A stretch of 64,000 bases of DNA from CAVQCX01 sp963775335 (GTDB lineage Bacteria; Pseudomonadota; Gammaproteobacteria; Chromatiales; Chromatiaceae): the NCBI GenBank assembly GCA_963775335.1, contig CAVZIJ010000003.1, positions 620,001-684,000 of the forward strand. The letters run 5' to 3'. Under the pieces are notes generated by a model. It did no database searches. It saw only the letters and a program-made list of their open reading frames with translations, and was not told the DNA's origin. Positions 51,948 through 60,004 of this stretch are shown here, piece after piece; positions within the stretch are counted from its first letter, which is position 1, and the number at the start of each line of letters is the position of its first letter. A program made the translations under genes and the position numbers.

Positions 51948-52719
51948 CGGCCGCGGCCAAGCGGTGCAGCTCCCGCAGAAGGCTCACGTCGACGGGACCT
52001 ATATCCTGCATCGGCCCCGCCAGGACCTCCGGCCGCTCGCCGGGCTCGCCCAGGGTGTCGAGCACCAGCGTGGCGCCCGTGAAATCCTCGTTCCGCGTGT
52101 AATCATTGACCGTCACCACCAGGGCGCGAATGCCCGCGTCACGGACAGACCTGACACCATTGAGCGAATCCTCGAAGGCCAGGCACTCCTCAGCGCTCAG
52201 CCCCATGCGCTCCATCGCCCAGAGGTAGATATCCGGGGCCGGCTTCTTCTGGGGAACCAGGTCCCCGGCGGCGATCAGCTCGAACATGGAACGGGCATCC
52301 ACCCCCAGGGTGCTGTCCAGTAACGCGGTCACGTTCTCGGGGGTCGTGGTGGTCGCGACGGCCAGGCGCAGACCTGCGCCCCTGGCCTCATCGAGCAGAC
52401 GCCTGACGCCGGGTCGCAGCGGAATAGCGCCTTCCCGCAGCATCTCCGTATAGTGCCGAGTCTTGGCCTTGTGGAGCTCGGCGACGAAGCCTGCGAGATC
52501 GTCGGGACGGGGCCAGTCCGGGCGGAAACGCTCCAGGTAGAACAGCATCCGCTCCTTGCCCCCGGTAACGGCAAGCAAGCGGCCATAAAGCTCCACTCCC
52601 CAGTCCCAATCGAGTCCCCGTTCCCTGAAAGCGTGGTTGAAGGCGAGCCTGTGGCCGTCGCGCTCCGTATCGGCCAAGGTCCCGTCCACGTCGAACAGCA
52701 ATGCGCGTAGATCCGCCAC
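51940..52719 (-). CDS. cbbY: CbbY-like HAD phosphatase (xylulose-1,5-bisphosphatase)
   Basis: CbbY hydrolyses xylulose 1,5-bisphosphate, a misfire product that inhibits Rubisco, and is found in Calvin-cycle bacteria. The 259-residue protein has the HAD motifs FDVDGTLADTE (9-19), ATTTTPENV and KKPAPDIY with FEDSLNGVRS, and the CbbY-typical cap segment LLAVTGGKERM and the YTRNEDFTGA stretch, close to characterised CbbY. The start is GTG 52719 with GGGGAGCGA upstream. No Rubisco or other Calvin-cycle gene is present here, so autotrophy is inferred from this gene alone. Confidence 0.85.
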   Translation of the reverse strand: MADLRALLFDVDGTLADTERDGHRLAFNHAFRERGLDWDWGVELYGRLLAVTGGKERMLFYLERFRPDWPRPDDLAGFVAELHKAKTRHYTEMLREGAIPLRPGVRRLLDEARGAGLRLAVATTTTPENVTALLDSTLGVDARSMFELIAAGDLVPQKKPAPDIYLWAMERMGLSAEECLAFEDSLNGVRSVRDAGIRALVVTVNDYTRNEDFTGATLVLDTLGEPGERPEVLAGPMQDIGPVDVSLLRELHRLAAADA

Positions 52720-52810
52720 TGAGTCGCTCCCCTGATTCGGCGCGGATAGATTAGCGGAACCCTTCCCGCTGTTCACCCCGCGGAGAGCGGGCACCACGGG
52801 ACGCGTTGCC

Positions 52811-52840
52811 TTGCCCTCCCGATGCCGAATCTGGTATAGA
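52811..52840 (+). promoter_or_regulatory. Candidate sigma-70 promoter of dksA-gluQ
   Basis: TTGCCC (52811-52816) and TATAGA (52835-52840) are separated by 18 bases, 46 bases before the dksA ATG. Both hexamers are near consensus. Confidence 0.4.
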
Positions 52841-52886
52841 TACCCGGCTTTGAAACGGCATCGCCGGTGTATCCAGGAGTCTTTGA

Positions 52887-53327
52887 ATGCCCTCGGACAC
52901 GAAAACCGAACGCGCTCCGTCTCCTTTCGGCTTCCAGCCTTATGAGCTCAAGGAAGGGGAGGAGTACATGAGCGAGGAGCAGGAAGCGCACTTTCGCGCG
53001 ATCCTGGCCGCTTGGAAGACCGAGTTGATGGAAGAGGTCGACCGCACCGTCCACCACATGCAGGACGAAGCCGCCAATTTCCCGGACCCCAACGATCGCG
53101 CCTCCCAGGAATCGGAGTTCAGCCTTGAGCTGCGCGCCCGGGACCGCGAGCGTAAGCTGATCAAGAAGATCGACGAAGCCCTCGCCCGGATCGACACCGG
53201 AGACTACGGCTTCTGCGAATCCTGCGGCGTCGAGATCGGCATCCGTCGGCTCGAGGCCAGACCGACTGCAACCCTGTGCATCGACTGCAAGACCCTCGAC
53301 GAGATCCGCGAGAAGCAGATGGGCTGA
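52887..53327 (+). CDS. dksA: RNA polymerase-binding transcription factor DksA
   Basis: DksA inserts its coiled coil into the RNA polymerase secondary channel and with ppGpp lowers rRNA transcription. The 146-residue protein has the coiled-coil region (about 30-110), the acidic tip DPNDRASQESEF (71-82) with the two conserved Asp, and the zinc finger with CESCG and CIDC (four Cys). Length matches E. coli DksA. gluQ follows after a terminator, the usual pair in gammaproteobacteria. Confidence 0.97.
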   Translation: MPSDTKTERAPSPFGFQPYELKEGEEYMSEEQEAHFRAILAAWKTELMEEVDRTVHHMQDEAANFPDPNDRASQESEFSLELRARDRERKLIKKIDEALARIDTGDYGFCESCGVEIGIRRLEARPTATLCIDCKTLDEIREKQMG

Positions 53328-53358
53328 CCCCAGCCAGCCGCCTTAGCGAATCGATCGC

Positions 53359-53386
53359 AGGCCGGCCTTCGCCGGCCTTTTGCTTT
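53359..53386 (+). terminator. Intrinsic terminator after dksA
   Basis: AGGCCGGC pairs with GCCGGCCT around CTTC, followed by a T-rich run. It lies 31 bases after the dksA stop. gluQ begins 21 bases later, so read-through or a second promoter would be needed. Confidence 0.85.
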
Positions 53387-53406
53387 TCGAGTCATAGAGC
53401 GCCCGG

Positions 53407-54342
53407 ATGATCTACCGCGGTCGCTTTGCGCCATCTCCCACCGGAGACCTCCATTTCGGCTCCCTGGTCACCGCGGTGGCGAGCTTCCTCGATGCGCGGA
53501 CCCGCAGGCACGGAGAATGGCTGGTCCGCATCGAAGACCTCGACCCCCTGCGTGAGGTGCCCGGCGCCGCTGACCGCATCCTGGGGACGCTGGAGGCTTT
53601 CGGGCTGGAGTGGGATGGGGAGGTGCTGTGTCAGAGCCGCCGTGCGGACGCCTATCGCGAGGTCCTCGAGCAGCTGATCGGCGACGGCCTGTGCTACCGC
53701 TGCGGCTGCACCCGAAGCGAGATCCTGGAGGCCGCGCTCCCCGGTGCGGAGGGCCCCATATATCCCGGTACCTGCCGGACCCGTCCGCCGCCGCTGAGCC
53801 GCCGTCATGCCTACCGCCTGCTCACCCTGGGCGCCGCGGTGGTGTATCGCGACCGGGTCCAAGGGGAGCGGCGTCAGCATCTCGAGACCGAGGTGGGCGA
53901 CTTCGTCGTCCGTCGCTCTGACGGCCTCTACGCTTACCAGCTGGCCGTGGTGGTGGACGATGCCTATCAAGGCATTAATCAGGTGGTGCGGGGGGCGGAT
54001 CTGCTCGCATCCACGCCCAGACAGATCTATCTGCAGCGACTGTGCGGCCTGCCCCAGCCCGAATACGCCCACGTTCCCCTGGCCGTGGGGGCGGATGGCA
54101 GGAAGCTGAGCAAGCAGCTCGCCTCCTTCCCCGTCGACCCGGCGCACCCGGCACCGGCTCTCAGGGCCGCCCTGAGGTTTCTGGGCCAGTCCCTGCCCGA
54201 GGAGCCGGGCCTCGGCCTCGGCGAGCTGTGGGCCTGGGCGCGGGTCCATTGGGATCTCACCCGAGTCCCACGGGTGCAGGCACTGTCCGCCGCGGCCGAT
54301 CCCACTTCTCCCCGCGATGACGCTAACCAGGAGCCCCGGTGA
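53407..54342 (+). CDS. gluQ: Glutamyl-Q tRNA(Asp) synthetase
   Basis: GluQRS charges glutamate onto the queuosine base at position 34 of tRNA-Asp; it is a truncated glutamyl-tRNA synthetase with no anticodon-binding domain. The 311 residues carry the HIGH-type motif APSPTGDLHFGS (9-20), a zinc-binding CYRCGCTR region and the KMSKS-type KLSKQ. The Q base must be made elsewhere in the genome. The 3' end overlaps the haemoglobin gene by 26 bases. Confidence 0.95.
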   Translation: MIYRGRFAPSPTGDLHFGSLVTAVASFLDARTRRHGEWLVRIEDLDPLREVPGAADRILGTLEAFGLEWDGEVLCQSRRADAYREVLEQLIGDGLCYRCGCTRSEILEAALPGAEGPIYPGTCRTRPPPLSRRHAYRLLTLGAAVVYRDRVQGERRQHLETEVGDFVVRRSDGLYAYQLAVVVDDAYQGINQVVRGADLLASTPRQIYLQRLCGLPQPEYAHVPLAVGADGRKLSKQLASFPVDPAHPAPALRAALRFLGQSLPEEPGLGLGELWAWARVHWDLTRVPRVQALSAAADPTSPRDDANQEPR

Positions 54343-54784
54343 TCCAGACGACCCCTATGAGCTGATCGGCGGCGAGCCGGGCGTGCGCTCGCTGGTGAGC
54401 CTGTTCTACGACCAGATGGACAGCCTGCCCGAGGCGCAGGGTATGCGGGCCCTGCACGCCCGCAGCCTCAAGGCGTCGCCAGACAAGCTGTTCCTGTTTC
54501 TCTCGGGCTGGCTCGGCGGACCGGCACTCTATGTGAAGCGCTACGGCCATCCGATGCTGAGACGCCGCCATCTGCCGTTTCCCATCGGGCGGGCGGAGCG
54601 CGACCAATCGATGCTGTGCATGCAGAAGGCGCTCGATGCGATGGAGATGGCGCCCGGGCTGCAAGAGCAGCTAATGACGGCGTATTTTCGGACCGCCGAT
54701 CACATGCGCAAACGGCTCGAGCCGGGCGACGCGCACACTGTTCCGCAGGTAGCGGCACCCGTCCGGAATTTGGCTCAGCAGTAA
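54317..54784 (+). CDS. Group II truncated haemoglobin
   Basis: The 155-residue haem protein probably handles oxygen or nitric oxide. PYELIGGEPGVRSLVSLFYDQMD (13-35, B10 Tyr31) and the proximal His85 in LRRRHLPFPIG fit group II truncated globins. In the G helix, where the group has ERDQW, this protein has ERDQSMLCM (94-102), so the highly conserved Trp (G8) is Ser98. The C-terminal 20 residues after TADHMRKR are nonconserved. The gene starts inside gluQ and its last 10 bases overlap the convergent pabB. Confidence 0.9.
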   Translation: MTLTRSPGDPDDPYELIGGEPGVRSLVSLFYDQMDSLPEAQGMRALHARSLKASPDKLFLFLSGWLGGPALYVKRYGHPMLRRRHLPFPIGRAERDQSMLCMQKALDAMEMAPGLQEQLMTAYFRTADHMRKRLEPGDAHTVPQVAAPVRNLAQQ

Positions 54785-56169
54785 CCGACCTCGAAGTGCT
54801 GCGCCGCCCGCATCATCGCCGAGGCCTTGTCGAAGGTCTCGCGGTACTCGCCTTCCAGCGAGGAGTCGGCGACGATCCCCCCGCCCGCCCAGAAACGCAA
54901 CAGGTTCCGGGAGCACACCATGGTGCGGATGGCGATGTTGCTATCCATCTCGCCATCATAGCCGATGTAGCCGATGCTGCCGCAGTAGACCCCGCGCCGG
55001 TTGGGCTCCAGCTCCTCGATGATCTGCATGGCGCGCAGCTTGGGTGCCCCGGTCACCGAGCCGCCGGGGAAACAGGCCCTCAGCAGGTCCAGGGCATCCC
55101 TTCCGGGGGCCAGCCGGCCGGTCACGGTGCTCACCAAGTGGTGCACGTTGGAGTAGCTCTCGATCTCGAACAGCTGCGGCACCTCGATGCTGCCGATCGC
55201 GCAGACCTTTCCGAGATCGTTGCGCAGCAGGTCGACGATCATGAGATTCTCGGCCCGATCCTTGGCGCTGCGCCCGAGTGCCAGGGCAGCCTCCCGGTCG
55301 CGGGCGGGATCGGCGTCCCGAGGGCTGGTCCCCTTGATCGGCCGCGTCTGGACGCGACCGCTCCTGAGATGCAGAAACTGCTCAGGAGACGAGCACAGGA
55401 CCTGCGCGCGGCCCAGGCTGAGGTAGGCGCCGAAAGGGGCCGGCGCGAGCCGGCGCAGGACGCGGTACAACGCCCAGGGCGAGCCCGCCGCCGGCGCCGC
55501 GAAGCGCTGGGCGAAGTTGACCTGATAACAATCGCCGTCCCGCAGGTAGGCCTGGATGCGACGAAAGCGCTCGGCGTATGCCTGCTTGCTCAGATTCGAC
55601 TCGATCGGTCCCGCGACCGAAAACGGGAGCCCGCTCTCCTCCGTTGACGGCGAGCTGAATAGTTGCTGAAGCTCTCTCCAGCACCGTCTCGTGGCCTCGC
55701 GTGGATTCGAGCCCACCAGCCAGCTTCGGCAAAGCCCGTGATCCACCACCAGGGCCCAATCGTAGAGGCCCACGGCGAGCTCGGGGAGCGCTTCCTCGTC
55801 ACGGGCCAACGCCGGGAGGCGCGTCAGGCGGCGCGCGAGGTCGTATCCAAAGTAGCCCAGGGCGCCGCCGGCGAACGGGATGTCCGGCAGTGCGGTGGCG
55901 CGCGTTGTCCCGAGCAAAGCGCGCAGCAGATCAAGAGGGTGCTCGCGAGACCGCTCTACCCGCCCATCGCTGGACAGCGCCGTCCACTCGCCCCGGGTCT
56001 CTACCGTCAGCCAGGGGTCGCAGGCGAGGATGTCGAACCGACCCTGACGCGCCTCCGGCGGTCCGCTGTCCAGGAGAACGGCGCCGGGATGGTCCGCAAC
56101 GGCTGCAAAGACGGCCGCGGAGTCCGTGTGATAGGCCAGCTCGACGATCAGCGGCTCGCACTTATCCAC
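54775..56169 (-). CDS. pabB: Aminodeoxychorismate synthase component I
   Basis: PabB converts chorismate to 4-amino-4-deoxychorismate for folate, with ammonia from PabA. At 464 residues it has the chorismate-binding domain with the diagnostic PIKGTSPRD (Lys at the position that distinguishes PabB from TrpE), VDLLRNDLGKV, ACFPGGSVTGAPK and GSIGYIGYDGEMD. The N-terminal part has FAGGALGYFGYDLARRL. Start is GTG 56169-56167. The tail overlaps that of the haemoglobin gene. The glutaminase partner pabA is not in the window. Confidence 0.95.
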   Translation of the reverse strand: MDKCEPLIVELAYHTDSAAVFAAVADHPGAVLLDSGPPEARQGRFDILACDPWLTVETRGEWTALSSDGRVERSREHPLDLLRALLGTTRATALPDIPFAGGALGYFGYDLARRLTRLPALARDEEALPELAVGLYDWALVVDHGLCRSWLVGSNPREATRRCWRELQQLFSSPSTEESGLPFSVAGPIESNLSKQAYAERFRRIQAYLRDGDCYQVNFAQRFAAPAAGSPWALYRVLRRLAPAPFGAYLSLGRAQVLCSSPEQFLHLRSGRVQTRPIKGTSPRDADPARDREAALALGRSAKDRAENLMIVDLLRNDLGKVCAIGSIEVPQLFEIESYSNVHHLVSTVTGRLAPGRDALDLLRACFPGGSVTGAPKLRAMQIIEELEPNRRGVYCGSIGYIGYDGEMDSNIAIRTMVCSRNLLRFWAGGGIVADSSLEGEYRETFDKASAMMRAAQHFEVGYC

Positions 56170-56243
56170 TCAGAGTCCCTTGGAGCGAGCGCGACCCAGG
56201 GGGCCGCCCCGGCGGGAAGCGGGCGAAGCGATGAGGGCCGAGA

Positions 56244-56331
56244 TGGTGCCCGGGGCCGGACTTGAACCGGCACGGCCTCAACGGCCGGCGGATTTTAAGT
56301 CCGCTGCGTCTACCGATTCCGCCACCCGGGC
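56244..56331 (-). tRNA. tRNA-Leu (anticodon TAA)
   Basis: The 88-base gene with encoded CCA (56246-56244) has the acceptor stem GCCCGGG/CCCGGGC, a long variable arm as expected for Leu, and the anticodon loop CTTAAAA giving TAA at 56297-56295. It is the last of three tRNA genes downstream of pgsA, the E. coli glyW-cysT-leuZ order. Confidence 0.97.
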
Positions 56332-56361
56332 AAGGGGTCGGATGGACCTGCGGGAAAGGGA

Positions 56362-56435
56362 TGGAGGCTGAGCCCGGAATCGAACCGAGGTACACGGCTT
56401 TGCAGGCCGCTGCATGACCACTCTGCCACTCAGCC
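56362..56435 (-). tRNA. tRNA-Cys (anticodon GCA)
   Basis: The 74-base gene with encoded CCA (56364-56362) has acceptor stem GGCTGAG/CTCAGCC, discriminator U and anticodon loop CTGCAAA. It lies between tRNA-Gly and tRNA-Leu. Confidence 0.97.
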
Positions 56436-56465
56436 TTCGACTTTGAAATCTTCAGCTTCTTTTCG

Positions 56466-56497
56466 CAAAAAACCCCGCTTTTTTTGGAGCGGGGTTC
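56466..56497 (-). terminator. Intrinsic terminator between tRNA-Gly and tRNA-Cys
   Basis: On the minus strand AACCCCGC pairs with GCGGGGTT with an A-rich loop, and is followed by TTTT. Its place between two tRNA genes in one transcript is unusual; it could attenuate or separate transcription of tRNA-Cys and tRNA-Leu from pgsA and tRNA-Gly. Confidence 0.75.
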
Positions 56498-56506
56498 ATG
56501 GCAATC

Positions 56507-56582
<76 letters not shown>

Positions 56583-56638
56583 CTGCTGGAACGGAGCGTA
56601 TTGTAGACGTTGCTCCCCGAGTGTCAAGCCGATGCGCG

Positions 56639-57214
56639 TTACGTCGGACCGTCCGGCGTGCCCGGACTGAGCATGGGCCAGGCACCTCGCAAATACACGA
56701 GCATGGACCAGAGAGTGAGGATCACGGCGACGTAGAGCAGCACGTAGCCGATGGTGTACGAGGGGGCGCCGAGCAAGGGCTCGCGGTGGATCATGAGAAA
56801 GATCGCCACCATTTGGGCCGCGGTCTTGAACTTGCCGACGACTGAAACCGCCACGCGGGCGCGCTCGCCGACCTCGGCCATCCATTCGCGAAGGGCCGAG
56901 ACCGTGATCTCCCGTCCGATGATGACCAGCGCCGGGATCGCGAGCAACGGGGTCGGCTCGCGCTCCACGAGGAGGATCAGCGCCGCAGCGACCATCAGCT
57001 TATCGGCCACCGGGTCGAGAAAGGCCCCGAAGGAGGACATCTGACCGAGCCGACGGGCCAGATACCCATCGAGCCAGTCGGTCACCGCCGCGGCCGCGAA
57101 GACGTAGGCACTGGCCTCGGCGGCCCAGCTCACGGGCAGATAGAAGATCCCGAGAAACACCGGGATCAGCAGGATGCGCAGCAGAGTAAGGATATTTGGA
57201 ATGCTCAGGATCAT
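56639..57214 (-). CDS. pgsA: CDP-diacylglycerol-glycerol-3-phosphate 3-phosphatidyltransferase
   Basis: PgsA makes phosphatidylglycerol phosphate, the committed step to phosphatidylglycerol and cardiolipin, in the inner membrane. The 191-residue protein has the CDP-alcohol phosphotransferase signature DWLDGYLAR (46-54) continued by GAFLDPVADK, and about five membrane segments. I chose ATG 57214 (MILSIPNILTLLRI); a longer open frame that runs through uvrC is spurious. The gene follows uvrC by 8 bases and precedes the tRNA genes. Confidence 0.96.
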   Translation of the reverse strand: MILSIPNILTLLRILLIPVFLGIFYLPVSWAAEASAYVFAAAAVTDWLDGYLARRLGQMSSFGAFLDPVADKLMVAAALILLVEREPTPLLAIPALVIIGREITVSALREWMAEVGERARVAVSVVGKFKTAAQMVAIFLMIHREPLLGAPSYTIGYVLLYVAVILTLWSMLVYLRGAWPMLSPGTPDGPT

Positions 57215-57222
57215 CGCGCGGG

Positions 57223-59052
57223 TCAGCCGTCGCCGTGAAAAACCTCGTAGATCTGCTCCGCGAGCCGCGGGCTGATTCCCTCCACCCGCGCCAGATCCTC
57301 TTTGCCCGCCCGCGCGATGCCCTGGAGTCCGCCGAACTGCTGGAGCAACCGTTGGCGCCGCTTGGGTCCAACGCCCGCAAGCCCTTCGAGGGGCGATGTC
57401 TTGCGTCTGCGACCGCGCCGTTGACGGTGCCCGGTGATCGCGAATCGATGCGCTTCGTCGCGAATCTGCTGGATCAGATGCAGCCCCGGAGAGTCCGCCG
57501 GCAGTATAAAGGGCGCCTCCCGGCCCAACAAGAACAGCCGCTCCATCCCGGGCTTGCGCGTCGAGCCCTTGGCCACTCCCACCATCGTCACCCCCGCCAC
57601 ACCGAGCTCTGTCAGGACGGCCGCGGCGGCGTTGAGCTGGCCTTTGCCGCCGTCGATGAGCAGCAGGTCCGGCAGGCGACCCTCCCCTGCCACCAGGCGC
57701 CGATAGCGGCGCATCAGGGCCTGCCCCATGGCCCCATAGTCGTCTCCCGGTGCGATACCCGCGATGTTGAAGCGGCGGTAATCCGCTTTCACCGGACCTT
57801 CGGCATCGAACACCACGCAGGAGGCGACTGCAAGCTCCCCCGCCGTGTGACTGATGTCGAAGCACTCCAGCCGGCACGGCGTCTCCTCCAGACCAAGGGA
57901 TGCCTGAACCGCTTGGAGACGCTCGCGCATGCCCGAGCGATTGGCCAAATGAGCTTCCAATGCCAGCTCCGCGTTCTGCTCTGCCATCGCAAGCCAGCGT
58001 GCGCGCTCGCCCCGTAGGCGGGAGCGGATGCGCACCCTGCGGCCGGCCTGGGCGCCCAATGCCGCCTCGAGAACCGCCGCGTCTTCCGGAACTTGGCCGG
58101 TCAGGATCTCGCCGGGCACATCCGCCCCGAGATAGTGCTGGGCGATGAACGCGGAGATCACCGCGCCGGCGTCCGTCTCTTCGGGAACCCTGGGGAAGAA
58201 CGGCTTGTTGCCCAGGTTGCGCCCGCCGCGCACGAAGAACAGCTGTACGCACGCCATCCCACCCCGAGTAACGCACGCGAGGATGTCCAAGTCCCCTTTC
58301 TCGCCGCTCACGTACTGGCGCTCCTGCACCCGCTGCAGCATCGCAATCTGGTCCCTGAATCGGGCGGCCTGTTCGAACTCGAGCCGCTGCGCGGCGTCCT
58401 CCATGCGTTGCACCAGTCCTTCTACGACCTGGCTCGTCTTGCCTTCGAGAAACAGCACCGTGTCCTTCACGTCGGCGCCGTAATCGGCCGGGGCGACCAG
58501 GCCGACACAGGGCGCCGTGCACCGCTGGATCTGGTGCTGCAGGCAGGGCCGCGAGCGGTTCTGAAAGAAGCTGTCCTCGCATTGACGCACAGGAAACAGC
58601 TTCTGCAATAGCTGCAACGTCTGGCGGACCGCGCCGGCGCTCGGATAGGGGCCGAAATAGCGGCCGGGGGCTCGCCTGCTGCCCCGGTGGAATTCGAGCC
58701 TCGGATAGGGGCCGTCGGATAGATGGATATACGGATAGGTCTTATCGTCTCTCAGCAGCACGTTGTAACGCGGCTTGAGGGACTTGATCAGATTGTTCTC
58801 GAGCAGCAGGGCCTCGGCTTCGGTCTGCGTGACCGTTACCTCGATATTGCGGACCTGGCTGACCATCAGCTGCAGGCGCGTCGTCAGGGAGCGCGAGAAA
58901 TAGCTGCTCACCCGCCGCTTCAGGCTCTTGGCCTTGCCGACGTAGAGCATCTGGCCGCCGCCGTCGATCATGCGATAGACGCCCGGGAGACAGGGCAGCC
59001 GCTTCACCAGAGATTGAAGATCAAGCTTCTGGTCGGGACCTGTGGCTGGCAT
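57223..59052 (-). CDS. uvrC: Excinuclease ABC subunit C
   Basis: UvrC makes the two incisions in nucleotide-excision repair. The 609 residues show the GIY-YIG nuclease (GVYRMIDGGGQMLYVGKAKSLKRRVSSYF, about 23-51), the Cys-rich or UVR linker region (VEGLVQRMEDAAQRLEFEQAARFRDQI), the RNase H-like 5' nuclease (ECFDISHTAG, LLLIDGGKGQLNAA) and C-terminal helix-hairpin-helix repeats (LAGVGPKRRQRLLQQFGG). Start is ATG 59052; the GTG at 59058 is the alternative. Order uvrY-uvrC-pgsA as in E. coli. Confidence 0.97.
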   Translation of the reverse strand: MPATGPDQKLDLQSLVKRLPCLPGVYRMIDGGGQMLYVGKAKSLKRRVSSYFSRSLTTRLQLMVSQVRNIEVTVTQTEAEALLLENNLIKSLKPRYNVLLRDDKTYPYIHLSDGPYPRLEFHRGSRRAPGRYFGPYPSAGAVRQTLQLLQKLFPVRQCEDSFFQNRSRPCLQHQIQRCTAPCVGLVAPADYGADVKDTVLFLEGKTSQVVEGLVQRMEDAAQRLEFEQAARFRDQIAMLQRVQERQYVSGEKGDLDILACVTRGGMACVQLFFVRGGRNLGNKPFFPRVPEETDAGAVISAFIAQHYLGADVPGEILTGQVPEDAAVLEAALGAQAGRRVRIRSRLRGERARWLAMAEQNAELALEAHLANRSGMRERLQAVQASLGLEETPCRLECFDISHTAGELAVASCVVFDAEGPVKADYRRFNIAGIAPGDDYGAMGQALMRRYRRLVAGEGRLPDLLLIDGGKGQLNAAAAVLTELGVAGVTMVGVAKGSTRKPGMERLFLLGREAPFILPADSPGLHLIQQIRDEAHRFAITGHRQRRGRRRKTSPLEGLAGVGPKRRQRLLQQFGGLQGIARAGKEDLARVEGISPRLAEQIYEVFHGDG

Positions 59053-59341
59053 GGACACGAGTATAGTTTCTCGCCCCCTCTGGCTCCGCTGGGCAGAACG
59101 AGGCCGACTCGCGGGATCGGAGACAGGCTCGGTGGCCGCGAGCCCCCGCCGGAAGGGCCCAAGAGTACCATCGCGCTCGCTGGGGGGCTCGCGGGCCGGT
59201 CCAGAACCGGCGCAGGGCGTGCAGACGGCTCGTGCGGCGGCCTATCCCTCGCGGCTCAAGCGAGCCGGGCGCCGCCGGGCGCTGCGCCGCAGGCATTCCC
59301 GCGCTCCATGCTGCGCCTGGCAGCATAAGGCTCCGAATGCC

Positions 59342-60004
59342 TCAGGCGGTCCTCACAGGCTGATCCTCGAGCGGGATCAGTCCATGACGAATGGCCAGAT
59401 GGGTGAGCTCGACATCGTTCTCCACACCGAGCTTCTCGTATAGCCGCTGGCGATAGGTGCTGATCGTCTTGGGGCTGAGACAGAGCGCATCCGCAACGTC
59501 TTGATTCTTCTGCCCCTGGACGATCATCATCATCACCTGGAGCTCGCGGCTGGAGAGCGTGTGAAACGGCGCTCCGGTGGGCTGGCCCCGGAGATGCGCA
59601 AGGGTGAGGCGGCGCGCCACGTCGGCCGAGATGAACGGCTTGCCGCCGGCCACGCAGCGAATGGCCTCGAGCATCTCCCCCGCGCTGCACCCTTTGGTGA
59701 CGTAGCCTAGGGCACCGGCCTCGTGCAGCTGGCTGGGGAAAGGGTCGTCGGTATGGATGGTGACGGCAATGACCTGGGTTCCGGGGTAGAACCGCCTGAT
59801 GCGTCGCGTGGCCTCGATCCCGCCGATGCCCGGCATGTTGACGTCCATGAGGACCAAGTCCGGCAGACTTGCCTTGACCCGTTCGATGGACTCCTCGCCG
59901 CTCGCCGCCTCTCCCACGACGGAGACATCGGGCGCCCCCTCCAGGATGCGGCGAAAGCCAGTGCGGACCAGCTCGTGGTCATCGACCAGGAGAACCTTGA
60001 TCAT
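59342..60004 (-). CDS. uvrY: Response regulator UvrY/GacA family
   Basis: UvrY (GacA) is phosphorylated by the BarA/GacS sensor kinase and switches on the small RNAs that relieve CsrA/RsmA repression. The 220-residue protein has a receiver domain with phospho-acceptor Asp54 in LVLMDVNMPG and a LuxR-type helix-turn-helix at the C-terminus (LSSRELQVMMMIVQGQ, then SPKTISTYRQRLYEKLGV). It lies upstream of uvrC with 289 bases between, in which I see nothing that codes. It could regulate the polysaccharide locus of this window through CsrA, as GacA does in other bacteria, but no CsrA site was tested. Confidence 0.95.
   Translation of the reverse strand: MIKVLLVDDHELVRTGFRRILEGAPDVSVVGEAASGEESIERVKASLPDLVLMDVNMPGIGGIEATRRIRRFYPGTQVIAVTIHTDDPFPSQLHEAGALGYVTKGCSAGEMLEAIRCVAGGKPFISADVARRLTLAHLRGQPTGAPFHTLSSRELQVMMMIVQGQKNQDVADALCLSPKTISTYRQRLYEKLGVENDVELTHLAIRHGLIPLEDQPVRTA

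Noticed and set aside
57215..58582. N-terminal extension of pgsA through uvrC
   Set aside because: The frame is antisense-free but shares the minus strand with uvrC in a different phase; its composition is Arg/Gly-rich and uvrC is unambiguous.
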